DNA from: Dysidea avara
Taxonomy: Eukaryota > Porifera > Demospongiae > Dictyoceratida > Dysideidae
Direction of reading: 5' to 3'
Length of the DNA: 64,000 bases
Assembly (NCBI RefSeq): GCF_963678975.1
Contig: NC_089285.1
Span: 5,814,694 to 5,878,693 of the forward strand
Position 1 is the first letter of the stretch; the number at the start of each line of letters is the position of its first letter. Of the stretch, positions 21,329 through 31,293 are shown piece after piece. Below the pieces are notes generated by a model that was not told the DNA's origin, made no database searches, and saw only the letters and a list, made by a program, of their open reading frames with translations. The translations under genes and the position numbers were made by a program.

Positions 21329-21589
21329 TTGTACACACATGGTAGAAGTATCACAAACAGTACAAGCTCAAAGAGCACATCTCCTGTGTTTTGGGTAGTA
21401 AATATACTTTTAGAACCTCCAAAGTTCCCCAGTTTGTCGCAAAGAGTGTTCAAGTCCTTTCAACCAATACAGACAATGATGATCGTAGCTGACTATACTG
21501 GTCCATCTTTTGTCACAAAGTCAAGTCTTCCACTACTCAACAATAGTCAGTTATTGATTGTGGAACAGGAGGAACACTCACAGCTCCTA

Positions 21590-21830
21590 CTGCTCATGTA
21601 CAAACTACATACCAAACATGTCACTACTGAACTGTCCTCCTTATGAGATCCTGTTTAACCGTCAGTGGCTACCTAACCATTACTGATCTATCAGTCTGAC
21701 TACAGTGAGGAGCTGAGGAGAAACCTCTTTCAGTACAATGAGATAACAGCAACACTCATAAAAGAGTATAACCAGTTAGCCCCTGGACAACAAGTCCTTC
21801 TGGCAACAAAGCTTGGATTGTTATAGCAAT
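21590..21830 (+). pseudogene. Possible LTR-retrotransposon integrase C-terminal fragment
   Basis: Fragments in two frames read YKLHTKHVTTELS, then PPYEILFNRQWLPNHY, resembling the 'PxELLFGRxPRLP' segment after the integrase core of Ty3/gypsy elements. Stops and shifts follow. No catalytic core is visible. The call rests on one motif. Confidence 0.25.
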
Positions 21831-22338
21831 GAAAGGATTGCCAACTAGAATATTGGCGGGTGCATTCATTTGATGTGGACTTAGCATTCGGCAGTGCCTA
21901 CACAGAATACCATGGTGGAACAAGACTGTAGAACTCTCCTGTTTAACTCAGACACAGTCAACTCATTCTACATTAGACATCATCTCCTCCACAACTAGAC
22001 CACATCATGTGACTACTGGACAAGTTGTCAAGACAGTTCAGAGACTTAGCAGGACACTGAGGACTCGTAAGAGACACGTGATAACTGAACTGTTTGCATT
22101 AGTGTTGGGCAGTATACCAAAAATACCATATGTCGTGGTATTTTCATCAAACAGTCTGAAAGGTATTGACTTTCGGAAATATTGGAATGAGTGTAATGTG
22201 CTATGAGGAAAGCCAGACATCAGATGTTGGCATTTAATTAAGTAATGTGTTAATGGTTTGGATGTGACCACGAGACCAGCCTAACAGTAAACTGTAAGGT
22301 TTCAGGTTACAACCTAGTGCCAGCCTACTTGTATCAAC

Positions 22339-22677
22339 CAGGGGTGGCGGAGAAGAGGGGAGAGGGGTTGTAGCCCCTGTGAAAAAGATTATGGAGAGGA
22401 TTAGCCATCCTAAAATTATCTATAGCTGTCATTGAGAGCCTAGCTCAATAGCATCAATAATTCGAGATACTCTAATAGAGCAGTCACAGTATTCTTCAGA
22501 AGAGCAGTGTAGCAAGCTATGTATGTAGTTATAAATAAAGAGATGTAGTTGATGGAGGGAAACTATTGTCAGCAGGTAGTTACCTTTTTTCTTTTGGTCT
22601 TTGACTTTCAGCTAGGCCATGACATCACCAAGCTAGACCCTAGCTCCCCTTAACTAAAGGTGTCTCCTCCACCCCTG
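22339..22677. mobile_element. hAT-type MITE with 8-bp TSD GTATCAAC
   Basis: The ends CAGGGGTGGCGGAG and inverse are flanked by GTATCAAC (22331-22338 and 22678-22685). The length is 339 bp. A CAGGGGTGG terminus plus an 8-bp duplication is typical of hAT. A paralogous copy in unit 2 (about 43080-43250) keeps only the right part and the right-hand duplication. Confidence 0.85.
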
Positions 22678-22975
22678 GTATCAACTGTATAGATGTTAGT
22701 AAAATGCATTTATAACCTGTTAGCCATGAGTATCTTTTACTTGCCCAACTTTGGATAGTAACTACAGATTAACACTTAACTGTTGTTATTACAAATAAAG
22801 CAATTCTAGGTTGATTAAAAGTGTGTTATTAGTTGACTGCCAGGATACCGTGAAATACCGGATACCGTGAAATACCGGATACCAGGGTATTTTCTCAATG
22901 CTGAATACTGTGATCAAAAATGCCATACTACCCAACACTAGTTTTTTAGTATATACTATTGTACATAATAATTAT

Positions 22976-23440
22976 AAATAAAGTAGCAATCCAAGCAATA
23001 AAAAGTAGTGAAACAAGAGATGAACAATGGTAGCTATTACAGCATAGCTTAGTGGGAAATCCCTACTTTGGCATGATATAGCCATTATTTGTGACCGGAT
23101 TAGACAAAACCAGGCTTCCACACACATCCAAATTTACAACTTTGAAGGACCATAATTCAGTATGAAAGTGAGCTATCAGTTTCAAATTTGGACTTGTTAT
23201 TACATAAAGCAATGAAAGCATTGTGTGAAAATTGTAGGGCAATAGCATACTGCGTTGTCAAGTTACTAGCAATTAAAGTCGAAGAATTGGATGTGTGTGG
23301 AAACCTGGTTTGGTCAAATCCGGTCACATTTTGTGTTCAATGCCAAAGTAGAAATTCCCATCAAGCTATGCTGTAATAGCTACCATCGTTCATCTCTTGT
23401 TTCACTACTTTTTATCGTTTGGATTCCTACTTTATTTTTA
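22976..23440. mobile_element. Palindromic MITE family P2, split by a TGTGACC MITE
   Basis: The arms contain AAAAAGTAGTGAAACAAGAG, GATGAACAATGGTAGCTATT and AGTGGGAAATCCCTACTTTG, and their inverses. The centre is interrupted by the element at 23090-23328. Other P2 copies lie at 41563-41820, 42532-42811 and 55690-55930. Confidence 0.75.
23090..23328. mobile_element. TGTGACC-type MITE, 2-bp TSD TT
   Basis: TGTGACCGGATTAGACAAAA with CCACACACATCCAA inward, and the inverse at the right end. TT lies on both sides. 239 bp, nested in a P2 palindrome. Confidence 0.75.
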
Positions 23441-23499
23441 AATTTATTAGTTTGTTTAGTTTTTTTTTTAAGGTATACAGCTAGCTATAAACATGTGAC

Positions 23500-24345
23500 T
23501 GTTCTATTAGGGTGACTGCTGTGTTAGAGTATCTCAAGTCAGCCTGCAAAGATGTGCACTTGCCCAAAGAGGGGCATGGTTTCTGTCAATTATAGAGTAT
23601 CTCAAGTCAGCCTTCCAAATTGAAGGTGTGTGGTCACTGAAATACAGCTTGTGCAAAAGGGGTGTGTCATCGTGGTTTCAATTGATAGATCGATAATGCG
23701 TAGAATGAAGAATGGGCGTGATCTTGTGACCTATCGTGAAAGCTATCTAGCACTGGTACCTCCGTACAGTAGCCTCCGTCTCATATAGATTATAGCTATA
23801 AGTAAGGAATATATAATCTATTCCTCCGTGCAGTAGCGTAGTCTAAGCGCATTAAATAATCTCGTGACGTCTATTATGCTGCATAAAGAAAGTATTGATA
23901 CGGAAAATTAATGGCTCGATATGGTTTCATTGGATGAAGAAAACAAGCAGCCTGATTGAAGATAAAAGGAAAGACAAGGTGCAGAGGGAACATACTCGTC
24001 GGAACCCCAAAAGACACATCCCACTGGTGAGTTTGTTATTGGGGCGTAAAATGGTGGCCGTGCACTGCTTTGTTTGGCCTCTAAGCTTGCAACTGTGGTC
24101 GGTCAGTCAGTCAGTCTAAAATTCCAAGTTTTGGCGATTTTTGAAATTCTGTATCCGGCCACCTTTAAGCGTTTTGTTGTATTTAATGCTGTTTTATGTA
24201 TTATATAGACTTGTACTATTCCGTAAAGGTGATTTTCGTCTCGTAAGATAACTCTAGGATGATTTTTTAAAGGCGGAATTTGGGCGGCACACAAAAATTT
24301 CACCTGGATTCCTACTTAAACGGCACAACTGTACCGTTTGATTAA
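23500..24345. repeat. Dispersed repeat block shared with units 2 and 3
   Basis: Landmarks are TGTTCTATTAGGGTGACTG, TATTAGAGTATATC-like words, AGTATTGATACGGAAAATTA, GACAAGGTGCAGAGGG, TCGGAACCCCAAAA and GTCAGTCAGTCAGTC, ending AACTGTACCGTTTGAT. Related blocks follow the P2 palindromes at 41820-42530 (partly inverted) and 55930-56775. A short frame after ATGGTTTCATTGGATGAAGA is open for few codons. No protein family recognised. Confidence 0.55.
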
Positions 24346-24464
24346 TGATTTGTATTATACAGCTATGGAGACTATTATATGATTGTATCCTTGTTATACA
24401 CAGTGTCTACCATGTGATATGTATCTTCAACACATGTACACAGTACACACTATACTATACACAC

Positions 24465-24544
24465 CTTTAAAAACATGATGAGGAGCCTCAGTATTGCTAC
24501 CCCTTAATCTAACAGTACAGTCACCTGATCCACTAGCTAGACCC
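24465..24544 (-). pseudogene. NLE1: NLE1 WD40 repeat-1 exon, unit 1, degraded
   Basis: This 80-base exon with intact GT and AG borders reads LASGSGDCTVRLRGSNTEAP, then HHVFK. The family, and the unit 2 copy at 43892-43971, have LWDTNTETP: the WD40 Trp-Asp is changed to Arg-Gly here. The preceding exon (GHSEAV.., present in unit 2 at 44410) is missing from unit 1. A transcript starting from unit 1 upstream exons would therefore have a damaged first blade. Confidence 0.85.
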
Positions 24545-24571
24545 CTGTACAATATATGATAAGTTATATGA

Positions 24572-24624
24572 ATACACACACACACACACAACACACACAC
24601 AACACACACACACACACACACACT
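24572..24624. repeat. (CA)n microsatellite
   Basis: About 50 bp of CA repeats with a few AACA interruptions, just upstream (in gene sense) of the NLE1 exon. The unit 2 counterpart at about 44000-44033 is shorter. Confidence 0.9.
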
Positions 24625-24869
24625 ATACTTACAGTACACACATAGATACACTTGTACGTCCTTTACAGCAATTGGTTTTAAAAGAACTCAACTGTAATAC
24701 TGAGGATGGAGCTGGACTGTAATTACAATCACTAACTGAAAACCATACATAACCATGGAACAGGTAACTACTACACAATACTTTGATATAAACAACTTGG
24801 TAGCTTTAACTCCTGTAGTAGTCAGTGTAATGGTGTAATAATCAGATAATGTAGTACACAAACTTTTTT

Positions 24870-25130
24870 TGGAATTTTCAACTAGAGTAGAGAGAATAGC
24901 ACATCAATAAAAAGTACTGAAACAATCCACAGTTAGTGCACGATATTAAATCACAGTAAAACAATAAGAAATGTAATATCCTTACTATGCATTTCCATTA
25001 TGGTATCTTGAGCACAGTAGGGATATAACACTTCTTATTGTTTTACTGTGATTTAATATCATGCACTACTCCAACTTGTTTCAGTACTTTTTATCGATAT
25101 GCTATGGTCCCTACTCTAGTTGAAAATTCC
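24870..25130. mobile_element. Palindromic MITE family P1, complete copy
   Basis: The ends GGAATTTTCAACTAGAGTAG and inverse are followed by AAAAAGTACTGAAACAA and a long arm (ATTAAATCACAGTAAAACAA, TAAGAAATGTAATATCC). The two arms meet at a loop of about 20 bp. The whole element folds into one hairpin. Confidence 0.85.
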
Positions 25131-25194
25131 GAATTTTATTTGTGTACTTGTTTGTTAACATTTTTTGTAATAATTTTATTATGACTGGTAAACC

Positions 25195-25990
25195 CACACA
25201 TATCGCATCTTAAATGGCACAGTGCACTGTAGCTATTTATATATCAGTTATCATCTGAAAAATGAAGTATCCATTACACTTCGTTGTCAGCTATGTTCAA
25301 CCTGTTACACAGCATTTTGAATAAAGAATTGTTCGAAAAGCACCTCTACAATCTATGCATACCGAAAGAAAGAAATGGTGCCGCGCACCCTGTTATATCA
25401 ATTATCATCTGAAAAGTGAAGTATCCATTACGCTTCGTTGTCAGCTATGTTCAACCGATTACACAGCAGTACAAATCCAGAACTGTTCGAAAAGCACCTC
25501 CGCTTTCAAAATAGCCACTATGACAAATACGGACTATTGCAGTTACAAAGGGACGCCATCATGTGCTATCGCCAAATCGACATTTTTTGCTGTCAGCAAA
25601 GATGAATGGGACACAAAGGACACTGGTAAATCTATGAAGAATGCATTGTATGTACTGCGGTATGCCAAAAGGCACCTGTTGGGCCAAAACAACGTCGAAC
25701 AGTGAAAAAATCAAGCCAGTAACCTTAGCCGTTGTCAAGTTACACTTGTCTAAAGGCATCAGTCAGTCAGTTACTCAGTCAGTAAAAAATTGGTTAAATA
25801 AACATTATTTTAAATTCCATAGCAACTTGTTGAAAGTGTTTAGGGTCGATCTGAAAGCCTGTTTGGGCTTAGTTTTACCTAACCAATACTACCTCATCAT
25901 TGGCAGGAAAATTGAGGCTGGTTTTTTGATAATGATATTTTGTGGGCCACGCCTACTCCTTTGTGGTCCCTACTATACAGTACTATCGTA
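25195..25990 (+). repeat. Dispersed repeat S1, second copy
   Basis: Same landmarks as at 9474 (TTATCATCTGAAAA, GTCAGCTATGTTCAACC, AAATCAAGCCAGTAACC, CATCAGTCAGTCAG). The 5' portion is duplicated in tandem (about 25195-25350 and 25350-25500). The KDEWDTKDTGKSMKNALY segment is open for 116 codons in one frame, but other copies have different breaks. It directly follows a P1 MITE, as in the copies at 9474, 34270 and 45900. Confidence 0.6.
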
Positions 25991-26110
25991 CTGTATGATA
26001 TGTATGTAATTCTGTTATCAAGATAACTTTTAACAGTGACCTGGTATACTGTGTAGGCCACTCCAAATAAATTCTCTGTTTCCCTTCCACCGTCTACATC
26101 TCTTTACTGC

Positions 26111-26533
26111 TAGGGTTCCACCGATACAGAAAATACCTACCGATCTGATACAGATACCAATAATTGCCATACACTTTACACACTTCTCAAGTTAGCTATA
26201 TGTGACTGCTCTATTAGAATATTTTATTGTGCAGTGACTGTTCTATTAGAGTATTTCGATCTTTTTCATGCAAACATTGTAAGTAGCAGTTTCTCAATGT
26301 TTAACAAAGCAATTCCTGCACCTTTTATGCTAGAATAATGCTCAACACTATTTCCAGTTTGTTGTACTTCACGTTTTGCTAGCATAGCATTTATGATGAT
26401 AGTTATGATGATGATGATTGGCACGAGTGGCCATTGATCGGTATCGGAGTACCTAAATAACCAATACTGATCGATATCAAAAGCTCAATATCGGCTCTGA
26501 TACGATACCAATCCGATTATCGGTGGAACACTA
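26111..26533. mobile_element. MITE with 8-bp TSD TTTACTGC
   Basis: Starts TAGGGTTCCACCGATA and ends with a near-inverse (TATCGGTGGAACACTA). TTTACTGC occurs at 26103-26110 and 26534-26541. The 423-bp interior has several GATATC/GATCGGTATC words. An 8-bp duplication and TAGGG ends suit hAT. It lies where unit 2 carries a different inverted-repeat element ending at the same TTTACTGC. Confidence 0.8.
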
Positions 26534-26952
26534 TTTACTGCCACCACTAACATGTTTCATTATTCTGTATTCTTCTATTATTTTCTGGTTATTCTTGTAT
26601 GCTGTACAGACTCAGTAAAAACCATCTTATATGGGTGTCTGCTCACATGACAGTGTGCTATCAAGTCAACACAAATTCACATTTTGTGCCATTCCTGCAA
26701 CTTGTATGATCAAGGTACAAGCTAAAGTATGCTATCATGCAGATTACTATGGTGATGCCAGGCAAATAATGGCTTAAAAGCTGCTAATCTCATAATGAAA
26801 TAGACTCCTTACCTGCATGCAAATATATTTGGAGTGGCCTTAGCTGTTTCTTGAAATACACCAGTACATAAAGTGAGCTACACATTCTATGGAATGAACA
26901 AGCATATACTATTGCACACACTACAAATGGACATATACACAGACAGACATAC

Positions 26953-27077
26953 CTGGCATACTACTGGTACACCTCGACACTGCTTGAACCTTAAACCTGG
27001 CCTGTGGTTGGTATTGTATCTCAACCAGCTTCTCTGTTTGGACGTCTTCTAACTGTTCCAGTGTCTCTCTCCTTCAG
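26953..27077 (-). CDS. NLE1: NLE1 exon: end of NLE domain and linker, unit 1
   Basis: The frame reads ETLEQLEDVQTEKLVEIQYQ, then PRARFKAQAVTRCTSSMP, joining in phase 1 to a codon completed by the next exon. It matches the end of the ubiquitin-like NLE domain and the family linker (KVLDIxYQPQAxFRVRAVTRCTSS). The 3' border is a GTATGT donor. The 5' border (a TCCTGAAG acceptor) is less sure. Upstream exons encoding the first ~60 residues are not found; in unit 1 the BEL element follows 200 bp upstream. Confidence 0.85.
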
Positions 27078-27274
27078 GCTCTTGTCTACTGATGATCACC
27101 AACGAAAAAAATTTGTAGATCTTATCCTGTGAAATAACAAATTGAACTCCAATAACAGCAACCAAGTTTGCTGAGTCTGGCAAATACAGACACACAGCAT
27201 ATGGGCAATTCCATGAAAATGTCAACCAAGACCTTAAAATTTAAAAGTGCATTTGGAGTAAATCCTACTATGTC

Positions 27275-27439
27275 TGTCATTAATATGAGCTATTATATTA
27301 TGATGTAATTGGTGTACTAATTATAATGTTGTTGTATAAATTCATGCTCAATATTCATTAAAATCAGTCACCCAGAAACGAGATAGAAGTAGCGTATTCG
27401 TGCTCTTTAACGATACCTCGTCGTGAACAAGTTGCAACA
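27275..27439 (+). repeat. BEL 5' LTR
   Basis: A 165-bp LTR with TG...CA ends. It is short for the family. It contains AT-rich promoter-like sequence (GAGCTATTATATTATGATG) near its start. Confidence 0.93.
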
Positions 27440-27442
27440 TAG

Positions 27443-27460
27443 TGGTGCCGAAACCTGGGA
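27443..27460 (+). promoter_or_regulatory. Primer-binding site, tRNA-Phe-like
   Basis: TGGTGCCGAAACCTGGGA begins 3 bp after the LTR. It is complementary to the 3' end of animal tRNA-Phe (acceptor GCCGAAA) at 17 of 18 positions, from memory of the tRNA. It would prime minus-strand DNA synthesis. Confidence 0.75.
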
Positions 27461-27800
27461 CTGGGACTCTGAAGACTTCATGGACCTCCTGTTTGACCTG
27501 AAGCAAAAGGTCATACGGATGAAGACGACAACGATATTAACGTGACGAGGTGAAAGTAAAGGAGAGCGAACTAAGGACACGCTGACTGCAAAGGAAAAGA
27601 TGTCTGGACCGATACGACGCCTACTTGGACCCACAAAAGCTCGTCTACAAAGCTACATAAAACAGGCAAGAACTATATTTATGACACCAACTAATGTGTC
27701 TGACTTAGAACAGGCTGAAACCGAATTAGAGGACTTCATACAATGATTTTCAACCAATATCGCTCTTCTCGAAAGATGCAACAAGGAATGGACGACGCTA

Positions 27801-28396
27801 TTGAACGAATTACCAAAGGGAGAGGAGAAGACGGCAGAAGAAAAGGAGTATGTATGGGCAACCGATGGTGATGATGGACTGATAGGGTTACTACTGGACT
27901 CTCATGAGACAAAGGCTCACCTAGAAGGACATTTAGAACAAGTTTTACGAAGACAAGAAGGGAGTGGGTGGCCATTACCTTCAACCTCAGCTGACCAACA
28001 TTTGAAACAAAGGGATGAGGTCACTTCACAGATTAAGCTACCAAAATTAGATCTACCCACTTTTGATGGTAATATCCTTCACTGGCAAGAGTTTTGGGAT
28101 GTTTACAATGTTGCAGTTCATACACAAGAAGTGCTAAAGGTCACTAAGTTCAGCTATCTGAAGAGTTCCTTATGTGGGGAAGCTGCTACTGCGATTGACA
28201 GTATTTCTATAACAGGGGATAATTATGATACTACAATCCAATTACTTAAAGATAAGTTTGGCAAGAAGGAAGCGATAGTTGAGACTCTATATTCACAGTT
28301 ACAACATCTCCCAATGGCCATGAACAGAACCGGTGATATCAAGTCTACATATGAAAATGTTGAAAAGATTCTAAGGCAGTTAGAGACTGGATATTA
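27801..28396 (+). pseudogene. BEL gag, N-terminal part
   Basis: The frame is open for 198 codons. After an acidic region it reads IKLPKLDLPTFDGNILHWQE, then SYLKSSLCGEAATAIDSI, the conserved BEL/Pao gag core (P.L.LP.F.G....W..F...F; KF.YL...L.G.A...I). It ends early at TAA 28394-28396 after RQLETGY. The expected continuation (ILVQQILSKFPMQVVIKLEE) is open in another frame from about 28405, so a frame shift separates the halves. No clear ATG at the true start. Confidence 0.85.
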
Positions 28397-28404
28397 ATAA
28401 TCAG

Positions 28405-28925
28405 AGAATTCTTGTACAGCAAATATTGTCTAAGTTTCCAATGCAAGTCGTTATTAAGCTTGAGGAATCAAAGAAACTGGAAGATTTATGGACTGTTCCA
28501 TCACTCAGAAGATCTCTTCAAAGGTATGTTACCATCTTTACTAATGCACATCGTTATGAGTTTAATGCAAGGTCAAGTAATTTTATTACTAGTAGCAAAA
28601 GATTTTATAACCATAATGTTTCTAGACAAGAGAGAAATGTTATGGGGAATAGTACTGCTACTGATACATTAGTTACAAACACAAGTATTTTACAGCAAAG
28701 AAATAAAGTCTCTGATGTCACGCCCATGTGTATTTTGCAAAAGTGATCATTTCAATGACTGTTGTACCCAATATATTGATGTTTATGACAGAAAGAAACA
28801 ACTGCAAAGACAAGGAAGGTGTTTTGTTTGTCTTAAAATTGGTCATACCTTTAAGGAATGTACAAATGCTTCTTTATAAAGTCATGTTATTATTGTAAAA
28901 GGGTCGGACATCATCATAGAAGCAT
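28405..28925 (+). pseudogene. BEL gag C-terminal part with zinc knuckles
   Basis: The second gag segment continues to about 28746. Further frames give CVFCKSDHFNDCC and CFVCLKIGHTFKEC (both C-x2-C-x4-H-x4-C) and CYYCKRVGHHHRS without its last Cys. These retroviral-type zinc knuckles bind genomic RNA. They lie in more than one frame, so gag is broken by small indels. Confidence 0.8.
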
Positions 28926-28990
28926 TCAAAGCTTATCAGTCAGTTAAGAGTACTGGTATTGATGATGATAAGACATTTGTCAATCTAAGT

Positions 28991-29679
28991 TTGGCTGAAA
29001 GTAGTTTGGCTTCCTCTAGTGTAGTGTCCCCCAGTCTAATGGCGCCTAACCTGGTGCCAGAATCTGGAGAGGTGCTTAAGTCTGTTGAGAATGTATTACC
29101 TGTGCCAGTAGTTGAAAAGACACCTGATGCCGCAGCGGTTGTAAGTAATACCTTATTAGCAGGAGGAGAAAGGGTATTGTTAGAAACAGCTCAGGTTACT
29201 GTGTGTGGAAAAGATGGATTATGGCTACAAGCATGAGTTTTAATGGATAGTGCCAGTAACTGTACATTTATGACTGAGCAAATGGCACAACGACTAAACT
29301 TACAACCAATAAGAACAGAACTGTTATCGGTATCAACTTTTGGAACTAAGAGAGCCCAAAGTTTAGAAACTTATGTTGTTGATTTCAACCTTATGACCAA
29401 ACAGGGATCATCGATATTATTACATGCTAATGTACTTAAACAGATTACGAGTCCTATTCAGCATGGACCTTTGTTACAAGCTGATATTAAGTTTCTCCAG
29501 GCTATAGTTCCAGAACAGCTGGCGACAGCATTCCCTCCCAGTTGAGCTTAGCAAATGTAGACATTTTATTGGGATCAGATTATTTTTGGAATATTATGGA
29601 TCGTGAGAGAATTGTCCTACCTTCAGGATTGTTGTTGGTATCATCTATATTAGGATATATACTTACTGGTAAATACCCA
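28991..29679 (+). pseudogene. BEL aspartic protease region
   Basis: The frame ending TAQVTVCGKDGLWLQA is cut by TGA (29234-29236), then resumes as VLMDSASNCTFMTEQMAQRL. DSAS stands at the catalytic Asp position of the BEL protease (family DUF1758), and VDILLGSDYFW (from about 29555) is its conserved C-terminal motif. A second TGA at 29543 and a frame change separate the last part. In an active element it would process gag-pol. Confidence 0.8.
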
Positions 29680-31280
29680 GATACTACTGATGAAGAAACC
29701 AAAGACCTTGATGTTACCTCTTGTTTGGCTATGTCCTATAATGACAGCCCATGTATAAGTGACGTTTGGAATTTAGATACTATTGGAATCCGTGATTCAG
29801 TGTATGTTAAGGATGATGATAGGGCTTTAGAGAATTTTAACAGCACTGTTTCTTATCATGATGGCCGATATTTTATAACTTGGCCATGGAAGTCTGATGA
29901 TGTTAATTTGAAGGAGAATTTTGATGTTGCATATAATAGAATGAAATCTTTGTCACGTAGGTTACAAGGTGACAACTCACTGTTACAACAATATTGTGAC
30001 ATAATTAAAGGTCAATGTGAGGCAGGTGTTATTGAGTTGATTGAGGAACAGAAAACCACTGTTAATAACAGGAAACACTACTTGTCCCATCATCCTGTTG
30101 TAACTCTGCTAAAAACAACAACAAAGGTCAGGATTGTATATGACGCATCTGTTAAAGGGAAAAAGGGTGTGAAGGGTCTTAATGAATGTTTACATCGAGG
30201 ACCAATTACTCTGCCTAACATGTGTGGTATTTTGTTAAGATTTCGTAGTTATTTATTGCTATTCTTGCAGATATAAAGAAGGCCTTTTTACAGATTGGAG
30301 TTCAGGAACATGAAATAGATGTTACTAGATTTTTATGGTTTACGGATCCCACTACACTAAACAAAGTTGAAGGGAATTTGTCTGTGTACAAGTGTTGCCG
30401 TGTACCCTTTGGCATGATATGTAGTCCTTTTCTTTTAGAGGGGACATTGAAGTTTCACCTTAAGAAGGAGGGTTCACATACTGCTAAGATTATAGCTGAT
30501 AACATTTATGTTGATAATGTCTGTGTAGGAACTAATTCAATTGAGGAAGCTTTGAGTATTTATGAAGAAGCTAAGAATATATTTGAAAGGGCCTCTATGA
30601 ACTTGCGTGAGTGGACCTCAAATAGTGAAACATTTCTGAGTTGTTTGCCAGAAAGAGAAAGGACAAAGGGAAACATCTTAAAAGTATTTGGATTAATTTG
30701 GAACAGGGAAGATGATGATTTACAAATTCCTAGCTTTACAATGAGCAGTGTCAAAGAAGTTAAAGTAAGTGTTTGTAAGCGACAAGTGCTGAGTGATGTT
30801 TCTAGATTATATGACCCTTTGGGTCTAGTCAGTCCTGTTGTTTTGCTTGGGAAAATGTTTTTGCAGAAGCAGTGGTCTCCAAACAAGTTTAATTGGGATG
30901 AAGACTTACCACTGTCACTTTCACAAGAGTGGGAAGAATTAACTAGTAAGTGGCAGAATTTGTCTAGTTTACAGATACCGAGATATGTTGGATGGCCTAA
31001 GAATGATGCTAGTTATCAGTTAGTGGTATTTTGCGATGCTTCGGTTAAAGCATATGCAGCAGCTGTGCATTTGAGAATTGTTAGTGATGAATCCATAAAG
31101 GTGAATTTAATTTTTTCCAAGCTTAGACTTGCTCCATTGGATGCAAATCATTACAGAAATGCTCGTAGACAGGTTACTATACCTAGACTAGAACTTCTAG
31201 CAGTTTTGATAGGAGTGCGAGCGCTGAATTTTGTTATGAACGGGTTGAAGTTGCCAATTTGTAACAGAAGGGTTTTTTAC
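29680..31280 (+). pseudogene. BEL reverse transcriptase and RNase H
   Basis: Reading frames cover the pre-RT block (YHDGRYFITWPWK) and the RT fingers (VRIVYDASVK, LNECLHRGP). A frame shift near 30260 precedes ADIKKAFLQIGVQE, VPFGMICSPFLL and the catalytic box IYVDNVCVG. YVDN in place of YVDD is common in BEL/Pao. The connection RLYDPLGLVSPVVLLGKMFL and RNase H (VVFCDASVKAYAAAVHL, PRLELLAVLIG) follow. The frame breaks at a run of T near 31275, just before TDSE. Confidence 0.9.
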
Positions 31281-31293
31281 TGATTCTGAATGT

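Noticed and set aside
21329..21646. 105-codon plus-strand ORF
   Set aside because: No family recognised; only its last part resembles a retroelement fragment, which is listed separately at low confidence.
30490..30530. YVDN as an inactivating mutation of the BEL reverse transcriptase
   Set aside because: YVDN in place of YVDD is, to my knowledge, common in BEL/Pao elements, so it is not evidence of decay.
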